Assembly: GCA_965230755.1 (NCBI GenBank)
Contig: CBDDLT010000005.1
Span: 186,001-250,000 of the forward strand
From: DATFJT01 sp965230755
GTDB taxonomy: Bacteria; Bacteroidota; Bacteroidia; Chitinophagales; Saprospiraceae
Reading direction: 5' to 3'
DNA: 64,000 nucleotides
In this document: in pieces, positions 46,001 through 55,800 of the stretch
How positions within the stretch are numbered: the first letter of the stretch is position 1
Layout: each line of letters begins with the position of its first letter
Translations under genes and position numbers: made by a program
The notes under the pieces: generated by a model
What the model saw: only the letters and a program-made list of their open reading frames with translations
Databases searched by the model: none
Told to the model about the DNA's origin: nothing

Positions 46001-47479
46001 ATGTTGGTTAGGACTTATTTATTGGCTATTCTAGTGTTGTTTGCTTTTCAGCTTAATGGGCAAACTATCATCCATACTGAAAAAGGAGGGTACTTAAGTG
46101 ATCTTCGTTCTAATGAACAGCATTCTGACAATGGACGTCAAGAACTAAAGGATTTTGTAATATCCTTGGGTTATGAACAAGAGCTAAGTGAAGAAGATGT
46201 ATCCACTGAAAAGTCTTCCAATCTTTATGGAATGCCCGTGAAAAAAAGCTACGAAAGCTTTGTCCAAAATGATCATTACTACTACGCAATATCTCAGTTT
46301 TTTGACCAGAATACCTCGAATGGTTATTTAGAAGATTATAGTTGTCGTTATAGAACATATGATACTCATAGCGGAACAGATTATTTTGCTTTTCCTTTCT
46401 ACTGGTATCAGTATGAGAATGAGCTTTTTGAGGTGGTAGCTGCCCAAGATGGTTTTGTAAAAGGTGTTTCTGACACGGTAGAGGATGCCTGCAATATTAA
46501 TTCAGAATTTGGTAATTGGGTTTTAATAGATCATGGTGGTTTTCAGACACTTTATGCGCATTTACAAAAGGGTTCTATAACTGTGGAATATGATCAATTT
46601 GTTTCAAAAGAGGAAATCATAGGATTGGTTGGATATTCTGGAAATAGTACAAAACCCCATCTTCATTTTGAGACATATTCACGTTTCTTTAATGATTCTA
46701 TTCACGATCCTTATTACCCAGGTTCGGAAGATTGTGAAGCGCCTTATAGTTTATATCGAATGGAAAGAAATGGCTATGATGAATACGGTAGGACGGCCAT
46801 TCTAAGTATTACTTCTCATAATCAGGAGCCCAGATGGAAAACGGAATGCACAGATCCCACAGAAGAACCATATTTCGAGAACAATTTTAAAGTAGGCGAA
46901 ACAGCACATTTTATTACTGCTGTTAGAGATATGTACGCGGAACAAACATTGGTGACCGAATTGATAAAACCAGATGGAAATTTTGCGGCGCAATGGAGAC
47001 ATGATTTAGCAGAGATAACAGATAATCCTAATGCTGAACTTGAAGTTGCAGTTTACGCAAGAAATGAATTTCTAATTCCAGCAGATGCTCCTATGGGAAA
47101 TTGGACTCTACAATCCTATTTGTTGGATGCCAATGGATCACCTATTATCCCTCAGCCGGAAGGAATATTAAGTCATACTATTATTGTTGACGGCACCTCA
47201 GATAATAGCGAGTTCTTATCTGAAAACTTTAAGGTTTATCCGCAACCTGCCAACGAAAAGTTGTATGTTGAACTATCACAACAACTGATCTCAGAGGGCA
47301 AATCCTTTACTTTAGAGTTGACAGACATTACAGGAAAAACATGTTTAGAGATTGATTCTAAACATCTTATGTCCAGGTCATTTATCAATATATCTACTCT
47401 TCAATCCGGTCTTTATTTTATGAGATATAAAGATCAGTACGGTTATTCTACCGGGTGTAAAAAAATAATAATTCAATAA
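46001..47479 (+). CDS. Secreted M23 metallopeptidase with T9SS sorting domain
   Basis: This 492-residue protein has a signal peptide (about 1-20) and a LytM/M23 zinc peptidase domain (about 115-240): HSGTDYFAF supplies the H-x(3)-D ligands, followed by WVLIDHGGFQTLYAHLQKG and the H-x-H motif KPHLHFE. A beta-rich middle domain (about 290-390) precedes a T9SS type A sorting domain (about 410-492, VYPQPANEKLYVEL ... SGLYFMRYKD). Most M23 enzymes cut peptidoglycan cross-bridges or glycine-rich peptides. T9SS export to the cell surface suggests action on external substrates, for example prey or neighbour cell walls (inference). Confidence 0.9.
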   Translation: MLVRTYLLAILVLFAFQLNGQTIIHTEKGGYLSDLRSNEQHSDNGRQELKDFVISLGYEQELSEEDVSTEKSSNLYGMPVKKSYESFVQNDHYYYAISQFFDQNTSNGYLEDYSCRYRTYDTHSGTDYFAFPFYWYQYENELFEVVAAQDGFVKGVSDTVEDACNINSEFGNWVLIDHGGFQTLYAHLQKGSITVEYDQFVSKEEIIGLVGYSGNSTKPHLHFETYSRFFNDSIHDPYYPGSEDCEAPYSLYRMERNGYDEYGRTAILSITSHNQEPRWKTECTDPTEEPYFENNFKVGETAHFITAVRDMYAEQTLVTELIKPDGNFAAQWRHDLAEITDNPNAELEVAVYARNEFLIPADAPMGNWTLQSYLLDANGSPIIPQPEGILSHTIIVDGTSDNSEFLSENFKVYPQPANEKLYVELSQQLISEGKSFTLELTDITGKTCLEIDSKHLMSRSFINISTLQSGLYFMRYKDQYGYSTGCKKIIIQ

Positions 47480-47506
47480 GTTTTAAAATTATTTGTTTTT
47501 TACATA

Positions 47507-47537
47507 CAAATTGTTTTACTTTGTGTAAAACAATTTG
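47507..47537. repeat. Perfect 13-bp inverted repeat upstream of small secreted-protein gene
   Basis: CAAATTGTTTTAC and GTAAAACAATTTG flank a 5-nt loop. The right arm ends 6 bp before the ATG at 47544. There is no T run after the stem, so it is not a typical terminator. It could be an operator or an RNA hairpin next to the ribosome-binding region. Confidence 0.6.
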
Positions 47538-47543
47538 GCTACT

Positions 47544-47990
47544 ATGATTAAAGTTATTTTTACCTTCAGCTCATTCTGCTTTTTACTGGTTTTAAATCTA
47601 TTTTCAGACAATACCAAGGAAATGACCAATGATCCTTTCCCACTAACAGCAGAAACCATTGTCTTACCAACAGAGATCAAAGAAATCGTTGACCAAAAAA
47701 CCAGCTACTACGGTATACCACAATATGTGTATTATGCATACCTGCTCCAAAGTAAAGCCCTAAATCCCTGTGTTATATCAGGCGATCCAGAATGCCAACA
47801 AAATATTCATCAAGTTCAAAATGTGCCCTTCGCAGAGTTTTCGGATGCTCTATTATTAGCCATCCAACATCATCGATCCGATCCGGAATCAATGCGAGAA
47901 TGGGCCATTTTGGCTTCTTTCGTTATGGATAATAAGGTAGCACCGGAAGATTTGTTGGACATTATGTTGAGATTGGACAGTAAGCTTTAA
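47544..47990 (+). CDS. Small exported protein, unknown function
   Basis: From ATG at 47544 a 148-residue protein with an N-terminal hydrophobic signal or anchor (IKVIFTFSSFCFLLVLNLF) and a helical soluble part with two cysteines (CVISGDPEC). No family recognised. An in-frame TTG at 47535 lies inside the inverted repeat and is less likely. dprA follows 37 bp downstream. Confidence 0.65.
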   Translation: MIKVIFTFSSFCFLLVLNLFSDNTKEMTNDPFPLTAETIVLPTEIKEIVDQKTSYYGIPQYVYYAYLLQSKALNPCVISGDPECQQNIHQVQNVPFAEFSDALLLAIQHHRSDPESMREWAILASFVMDNKVAPEDLLDIMLRLDSKL

Positions 47991-48027
47991 CATCATTCCA
48001 CTAACTTAAGACTTTAAAAAATCCACC

Positions 48028-49152
48028 ATGTGCCTAGTTTCAATTATACCAGACCTAAAGTATTATTATCTCTCGTTAAGTAAAATTCCCAGTATTGGGC
48101 CTATTACAGGCAAGAATCTCATTAAGTATGCCGGAAGTGTTGAAGACGTATTTAATATGAGTCCAAGAGAGATCAATGAAGTCCCATTTTTAAAATCCAA
48201 TCAAAAAAACGCCTTAATCAACAAGACCTATTTAAATCTGGTAGAAGAAGAAATTAATCGCATTGAAAGAGAACGCATTGAGGTTATTACCATCGAATCA
48301 GAAAAATATCCTTATCGACTAAGACTCATTGAGGATAGTCCACTGGTCATCTATGCAAAAGGAAATATTTCCCTAAATCCCTTGCGAACTGTTGGAATAG
48401 TTGGAACCAGAACATCTTCCATTACGGGACAGCGGTACACTCAAAAAATAATAGAAGAACTTCTCCCCTATCAAGCTACCATTGTAAGTGGGCTTGCCTC
48501 GGGTATTGATGGTTATGCACATCAATATGCGCTAAATAATTCACTGAATACTATTGGTGTTGTTGCACATGGGTTTAAATATAGATACCCGGAGAGTAAT
48601 GCGCATCTCTTTAATTCTGTACAAAAAGATGGTATAATTATTACCGAATACGGCTACAATGTATATGCCAGCAAGGATAATTTTCCCAGAAGGAATAGAA
48701 TAGTTGCGGCACTCTCCGATGCAATCGTTGTAGTAGAGTCTAAAGAAAGAGGCGGTTCTCTTATCACTGCCAATATCGCCAACGATTACAACAAAGATGT
48801 CTTCGCAATTCCAGGAAGATTGGGAGATTCTAATTTTGCAGGATGCAATCATCTGATAAAATCTCACAAAGCACATTTATTCCAATGTGCAGATGATATT
48901 GCTTATATTTTGAGGTGGTCTAAGCCCAACAAAGCTGACACCGGATTACAGCAAGGTCTATTATTCGAAAAACTGAATGAATCCGAAAAGAAAATTGTCA
49001 ATTATCTGCGCGTTAATTATTCGGCATCATTTGATGACTTGGCATTTCACTGTTCCATTGACTTAAGTAATCTGGCTTCTGTGCTATTACAAATGGAATT
49101 TAAAAATCTAGTATTATCTCTACCTGGAAATAAATTCACTTTAAATCGATAA
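48028..49152 (+). CDS. dprA: DNA-processing protein DprA (Smf)
   Basis: This 374-residue protein has an N-terminal HhH-like domain (LSKIPSIGPITGKNLIKYAGS, about 12-60), the DprA Rossmann-like core (GIVGTRTSSITGQRYT, TIVSGLASGIDGYAHQYAL, YPRRNRI-like FPRRNRIVAALSDAIVVVES, GGSLITA) and a C-terminal winged-helix domain (about 310-374). DprA binds incoming single-stranded DNA and loads RecA during transformation. With comEC and the HhH protein at the window start it supports natural competence. ruvA follows on the same strand. Confidence 0.96.
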   Translation: MCLVSIIPDLKYYYLSLSKIPSIGPITGKNLIKYAGSVEDVFNMSPREINEVPFLKSNQKNALINKTYLNLVEEEINRIERERIEVITIESEKYPYRLRLIEDSPLVIYAKGNISLNPLRTVGIVGTRTSSITGQRYTQKIIEELLPYQATIVSGLASGIDGYAHQYALNNSLNTIGVVAHGFKYRYPESNAHLFNSVQKDGIIITEYGYNVYASKDNFPRRNRIVAALSDAIVVVESKERGGSLITANIANDYNKDVFAIPGRLGDSNFAGCNHLIKSHKAHLFQCADDIAYILRWSKPNKADTGLQQGLLFEKLNESEKKIVNYLRVNYSASFDDLAFHCSIDLSNLASVLLQMEFKNLVLSLPGNKFTLNR

Positions 49153-49218
49153 TACATGTCAGTAAAAGATAATGATGTAATTTAAATACTATCTTGTTGG
49201 AAACTTTAGATTTGATTT

Positions 49219-49815
49219 ATGTATGCATTTTTAAAAGGTGCTGTTGCTTATATTAACCCTACGCTGGTAGTGATAGAGATTCAGGGTATAGGGTATGAAG
49301 TCCACATCAATACTCAAACGTACTATAAAATCAAAGAACAGAGTCAGGTAAAGTTATTTACCTACTTTCATAAAAGTGATCACGGAGACGCCCTTTATGG
49401 CTTTCACAGTGAAGAGGATAAAAAATTATTCCTTCTTCTTATTTCTGTTAATAAAGTCGGACCGAGTACTGCGCAGGTTATGCTCTCTACTTTTGAGTCA
49501 AGTGAATTGGTACAGGCGATTAGCAATGCAAATATTGGTAAGTTGAGCACGATCAAAGGCATTGGTAGAAAAACAGCGGAAAGAATTATCGTCGAACTTA
49601 GAGACAAAATGGTATTAGACGAATCAAAAATCCATGATTTAAGCACGGATAATGGCCTTTCTACTACAAAACAAGAAGCAGAAGCCGCTCTACTTTCTTT
49701 AGGTTTTTCTAAAGTTCAAATTAATAAAGTACATAAGGAGCTAAATCTTCAAGGAAAATCGCAATTAGATATAGAAAATTATCTCAAAGAAGCGCTTTCT
49801 TTATTGTCCAATTAA
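49219..49815 (+). CDS. ruvA: Holliday junction branch migration subunit RuvA
   Basis: A 198-residue protein with an OB-fold N-terminal domain (MYAFLKGAVAYINPTLVVIE), tandem HhH motifs (VNKVGPSTAQVMLS and LSTIKGIGRKTAERIIVELRDK) and a C-terminal RuvB-binding helix domain (QEAEAALLSLGFSKVQI). RuvA tetramers bind Holliday junctions and recruit the RuvB motor. Its position just before sprA is a gene order known from other Bacteroidota such as Flavobacterium. Confidence 0.96.
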   Translation: MYAFLKGAVAYINPTLVVIEIQGIGYEVHINTQTYYKIKEQSQVKLFTYFHKSDHGDALYGFHSEEDKKLFLLLISVNKVGPSTAQVMLSTFESSELVQAISNANIGKLSTIKGIGRKTAERIIVELRDKMVLDESKIHDLSTDNGLSTTKQEAEAALLSLGFSKVQINKVHKELNLQGKSQLDIENYLKEALSLLSN

Positions 49816-49833
49816 AACATAGCACTATTTTTG
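49804..49833 (+). promoter_or_regulatory. sprA promoter
   Basis: TTG (49804-49806, in the last codons of ruvA), 19 bp, TATTTTTG (49826-49833; TAnnTTTG). This leaves about 60 nt before the sprA ATG and suggests sprA is expressed separately from ruvA. Confidence 0.55.
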
Positions 49834-49897
49834 TGCCTTAATTCTAAAATGAGTCCTTCTAAACACAATGCGTAGAGGATAAGCTCGTTTTATTCAA

Positions 49898-52800
49898 ATG
49901 AAAAAAAGTGCAATTATTTTAATGAGACCTACTTTTAGTGTACTTCTTCTTCTTTGGGCCGGATTAGGAATCCACCTGGAAGCCATTGGCCCTGCGAAAG
50001 ACCTAATCTATACCGCTATAGAAGATTACCATAGTTTGGATACACTCCCACCTATGTGGGAAGCTAGAGACGAATATGATCTGGATCAGAATCCTTTTGA
50101 CCTTAACGATCCCGCAATTGTAAAGGAAGAAGTCGAATTTGATACAGAGAATAACAATTACATCCTATCTAAAAAGATAGGCGAAGAATTTTACACAGCT
50201 CCAAGTCATATGAGTTTTCAAGAATATCTTGATTATAAACAAAAGATGGCTGACAAGGAGTTCATGCAAAAAATGAACGGGTTAAATTCAGATGGAGGAT
50301 TTCTGGATTTTGCTGCCGGAAAAGCAGATGGTATTAATCCTGTAGATAATCTAAATATTCAAGAGGATCTAGTTGGAGGAATGTTTGGCGGAGCTCAAAT
50401 CAGTATCAAACCTCAAGGATATGTTGACTTTACTTTTGGGGGGAGAGGAAATTTTTATGATAACCCAGCTAACCCACCAGAATTTAACAGACAAGGATTT
50501 TTACCCTATTTTCAACCCAATATCAATCTTAGAGTCGAAGGAGGTATTGGAGATAAATTTAATCTAGGTTGGGATTATAATACTCAGTCTACTTTTGACT
50601 TCGATAACAGAATCAAATTAGCCTACGATAGTGAAGAGTGGAGTGAAGATGAAATTGTTAAAAAAATTGAGGCGGGCGACGTCTCGCTTCCACTCAACAG
50701 TCAGTTGATCAATGGAAGTCAACGACTGTTCGGAGTGAAAACCGAACTCCAATTTGGAAAACTCACCCTAACAGGCCTAATATCCCAACAGAAATCCCAG
50801 AAAAAAGAAATTGTCATTGAAAACGGAGGTAGAATAAGAGAGTTCTTTAAGTATATCAATGAGTACGACGAGAATAGACATTTCTTCTTAACTCATTACA
50901 ACCGCGAAACCTACGAAAGATCCTTGGCAAACCTCCCACAAATCAACACACTGTTTAAAATTCGAAAAATAGAACTTTGGACTACTAACAAAAACCAGCA
51001 GGAAACTGATGTTCTAAGTGAAATTATTGCCGTTACAGACCTTGGTGAACCGGAAAGAATAAGCATGTCGGACCGTCAATATTTTCCAACGACACCACGA
51101 CATCCGGATATCTATGATGGTAAACCTCTTCCGGGATTTGAGTTGGCTTCACAAATAGGTGCTAACGATTTATTCTCTACGCTTAGAAATGATCCGGCAA
51201 TGAGAAGCACCGGAACGGCAAAAACACGTCTTGAGAACTTCTATAACATGGTTAATGGTCAGGATTTCGAAAGACTTCGTGCTAGAAAATTACAAAGAGA
51301 TAGAGATTATTTTGTCCATGAAGATCTTGGTTTTGTCTCTTTAAACAGGCAAGTAGAGACGGATGAAGTACTTGGTGTTGCATTGGAGTATGAGTTCAAC
51401 GGTAAAGTATATCAAATAGGTGAGTTCAATGATGACGCAGATAGTGTATTAATTGTTAAACTACTTAAATCCCAAACCAATGATGTAAGTAATGTATCCT
51501 GGGATTTGATGATGAAAAACATCTATTCCGTTGGAGCATATCAGGTAGACCGTGAGGATTTCCAATTGGATATATTTTACGATGATCCGGGAAAAGGTGA
51601 AAAGAGATTCTTGCCAGCGCCCGAATTAGATGGAAGACCATTATTACAAATATTTAATCTAGATAATTTAAATCCCGTCGGTGATCCGCAGCCCGATGGC
51701 CGATTTGATTTTGTGCCTGATCTGACAATTTTACCACGAACTGGAAAGATCATCTTCCCAGTCCTAGAACCTTTCGGTTCTTCTCTAAGAAATTACCTGG
51801 CCAGTCAGGGCGTTCCAGAGGAAGAAGATATATATAGTTTTCCAGAGTTGTACAGTAACACGATCATCAATACCCTTCAAAGTCCAGAAACCAATCGGTT
51901 CGTTATTCGAGGGAAATACAAATCTGATGTTACAGCGGACATCTCATTGGGAGCTTTCAATATCCCCAGAGGATCTGTGGTTGTAACAGCTGGTGGTCGA
52001 AGGTTACAAGAAGGACTGGATTATGAAATAGACTATAATATTGGTCGTATTAAAATATTGAATGAGAGTTATCTCGCATCCGGACCTGTTAAGATTAGCT
52101 TTGAAGATAATGGCGCTCTAGGGTTCCAAGTGAAGACCATGATGGGCTTAAGAGCTGATTATCGAGTGAATAAGCATATCAATGTTGGTGGTACCTTTAT
52201 GCATCTCTATGAAAGACCCTTTACCCCAAAAGTTAATATCGGAGATGATCCTATTAACAACAGGGTTTACGGACTCGATTTTAGTTATGAGAAAAGTGCT
52301 CCTTGGTTAACAAGGTTAGTAGACAAAATTCCCGGAATTGATACTAAGGAAGAATCAAAAATTAAGTTTTATGCTGAAACCGCATTTCTAAAACCAGGAC
52401 ACGCCCGAGCAATACGTCAAGGAGATGAAGAAGACGGCACCGTATATTTAGACGATTTTGAAGGTAGCTCTAATGGAGTTCCTGTCGAATCTTTCCATGG
52501 GAATTGGACATTAGCCAGTATTCCAAGTGCTTCAAGATTCGACAACGTAGAATTTCTACCTGAACATCAGTTGAATAATGACCTAAATATTAATGTAAAC
52601 CGAGCTCTCATGAGTTGGTATAGAATTTTGGATACCGAGGTAGGTGACAATATCAATAATTCACACTATTCACGTGTAATTCAGGCAGGTGAGATCTTTC
52701 CTCAGCGGCAATTGAATATTCAGCAGAGTATTACTCGATTTCTGACTTTTGATGTTTCCTATTTCCCAAACGAAAGAGGACCTTACAATTTTGATCGTCC

Positions 52801-55800
52801 AGGAGGAACAGCTTATAGTGCTGGTATCAATGCTGATGGTGAACTCCTAGACCCCCGCAAAAGATGGGCTGGAATTATGACCAATAATACCACTCCGGAT
52901 TTTGAAAGAGCAAATTATGAAACCCTTGAGTTTTGGGTAATGAGCCCCTATTTGGAGGATCCTCAATCTGATAATACCGGCTATCTGGTATTCAACTTGG
53001 GTAATATAAGTGAAGATGTTCTCAAAGACTCTGAGAAGTTTGCGGAGCATGCATTACCTACTGATCCTAATAATCGAGGCTTAAATGTTGACACTACGAA
53101 TCTTTCAATTGTATCTACCATTGATCCCGCTATCAATGCATTTGAAAATGATCAGGAGTCTAGAAATTTGCAAGATGTAGGTTATGATGGAATGGATAAT
53201 GATCAAGAAAGACTGATTTATCAAGATTACATTAACGAGGTACTCCCATCCCTCAATCCCGGTGCAGCAAATGCTCTTCGAGAAGATCCAAGCAATGATG
53301 ACTTTGTTTCGATAGGAGATGATCGAAATGGCAATGGTGTCATCAACAGATATAAGAGATTTTCTATGCCTCAAGGGGACTCACAAATCAATACAGGCCA
53401 ATTTGGAAATGTCAATCAATTCAAGAATTTCCCGGACCAAGAGGATTTAGATCAAGATGGATCTTTGGATGAGATAGAGCGATATTTCGAATATCGCATT
53501 CCGATAGAACCTGATGGAAATGGAGGTATTATGTTAAATGATTATATAATTTCTTCTAGGACTGTAAGTAATACAACGGTTAATGGTGTTCCGGCGCAAT
53601 GGTTTCGGGTAAAAATTCCATTGGCTGATACTTCAGCTTCATCCAAAGTAGGGAATATTGCGGATTTTAGAAACATGCAATTTCTTAGAATGTATATGCA
53701 TGGGTTCGAAAACCAAATAACTTTCCGTTTTGCAGAGATGGAATATGGACGTAACCTTTGGAGAAGATATCTGGGTAATTTAAAGCAAGGAGTTGTTTTC
53801 CCTACTCCCGGAGATGAAACCGAGTTCAATATTTCCGCTATTAATGTTGAAGAAAACTCCGATGAAACACCTTTTGGATATGATATTCCTATTGGAATAA
53901 TACGAGAACAGATACAATCCTTTAATCAGAATCTTCAACAGAATGAACAGTCTCTAAATCTTGATATATGTAATTTGAAACAAGCTGATGCCCGAGGAAT
54001 TATCAAAGAATTATTTCTTGATTTAAGAAGATATAAAACACTAAGAATGTTTTCTCATTTGGAAAATTCAGATTTCTCTATTGATCCGAATGATGGAGAT
54101 CTAAGTTTGTTCATTCGATTGGGAAGCGATTATCAGAACAATTATTATGAATATGAAATTCCTTTGACCTATTCAAGAGACAATTCACTTCCACGAGGTA
54201 GTAGAGCATATAAAGAAGAATTATGGCGTATAGAAAATGAACTGGAACTGAAGCTTCAAGACTTAATAGGACTTAAGCGAGAGAGAAACAGAAATACAAC
54301 GAGAATTGATTCATTATATGCACAACCGGACCCTTTAGATCCTTCTCGCACTCTGAAAATCAAAGGTAATCCAAATATGGGTTATGTTAAGGGTATCATG
54401 ATTGGAGTTAGAAATAATTCTGACAGAGATCAATGTTTCGAACTTTGGGTTAATGAATTGCGTGTCACAGGATTGGATGAACGAGGAGGTATGGCCGCTC
54501 TGGCTCAAGTCGAAGCGCAATTGGCTGATTTTGGCAATCTTTCTCTTGCTGGGCATTATTCTACCATAGGATATGGAGATATCGATCAAAAAGTTGGAGA
54601 TAGAAGCCTCGAAGATGTCAGACAACTAGATGCCTCTATCAATCTTGAGCTAGGTAAATTCTTTAAGGAAGAATCTGGAATTAAGATTCCATTCTATGCT
54701 CAATACAATGAGGTAAAAAGTACTCCAGAATTTGACCCCTATGATCTCGATATCAAGCTTCAAGATAAACTGGCTGACGCCGAAGATGCTGAGGAACGGA
54801 AAATTATAGAAGATCAGGCCATTGAAAAGACGACCATTAAAGGTTATAATTTCACGAATGTTCGGAAGGAAAGAACAAATGGAAAGACTCCGATGCCTTG
54901 GGATGTAGAAAACCTTACTGCATCCTATGCCTATAATGAGATAGATAGGACAACTCCAATTATTGAATTGGATAATGAAAAGAACTATACGGGAAGCTTG
55001 GGATATGATTATTCTATGCGTCCATTATACATTTATCCATTCAAAAAACTGATCAAGAAAGGCAAGTACTTGAAGATCATAAAGGATATCAATCTCAATC
55101 CTATTCCGAATGTATACAGTTTTAATACTGTAGTAGATAGAAAGATTTCTGAAGCGAGATATCGTTTTGCTGAACCTGCATTCAGTACATGGTATACTAA
55201 GCGGTTTACCTGGGATCGAAATTACGGTTTGAATTGGGACATTACACAGTCCTTGAAATTCAAGTATAATTCTACAGCAATGGCCGTTATTGATGAGCCA
55301 CCTGGTAAGATTGACACTGACGAGAAGCGGGATAGTATTCGAACCAATATTCGAGATCTGGGAAGGTTGAAGAATTACAACCATAATATATCCCTGAACT
55401 ACACTTTGCCGATTAATAAGATCCCCATTTTGGATTGGGTTAAGGCCAAGGCTCAATATGGTGCTGATTACAACTGGTCGGTTGCAGCTCTTAATATGGA
55501 CTCTCTTGGTAATATCATTAGCAATAGCCAAAGAATCCAATTGGGTGGAGATCTCAATTTCCAACGACTGTATTCCAAGTCCAAATACTTGGCGAAAATT
55601 GATCGTGGAAACAGATCTAGAAGTCGAAGGACGCCTAGTGTAAGCAATAATAAAGAGGTAACCACTAAGATCAAGAAAGGATCGTCGGCCAAAGGCAATG
55701 ATGTGGCAACCTGGGAGAAAATCTTAATTCGACCCTTGATGACTTTGAGGCAAGGTAGATTGAATTATGTAGAGACCAAAGGAACAACGATTCCTGGATT

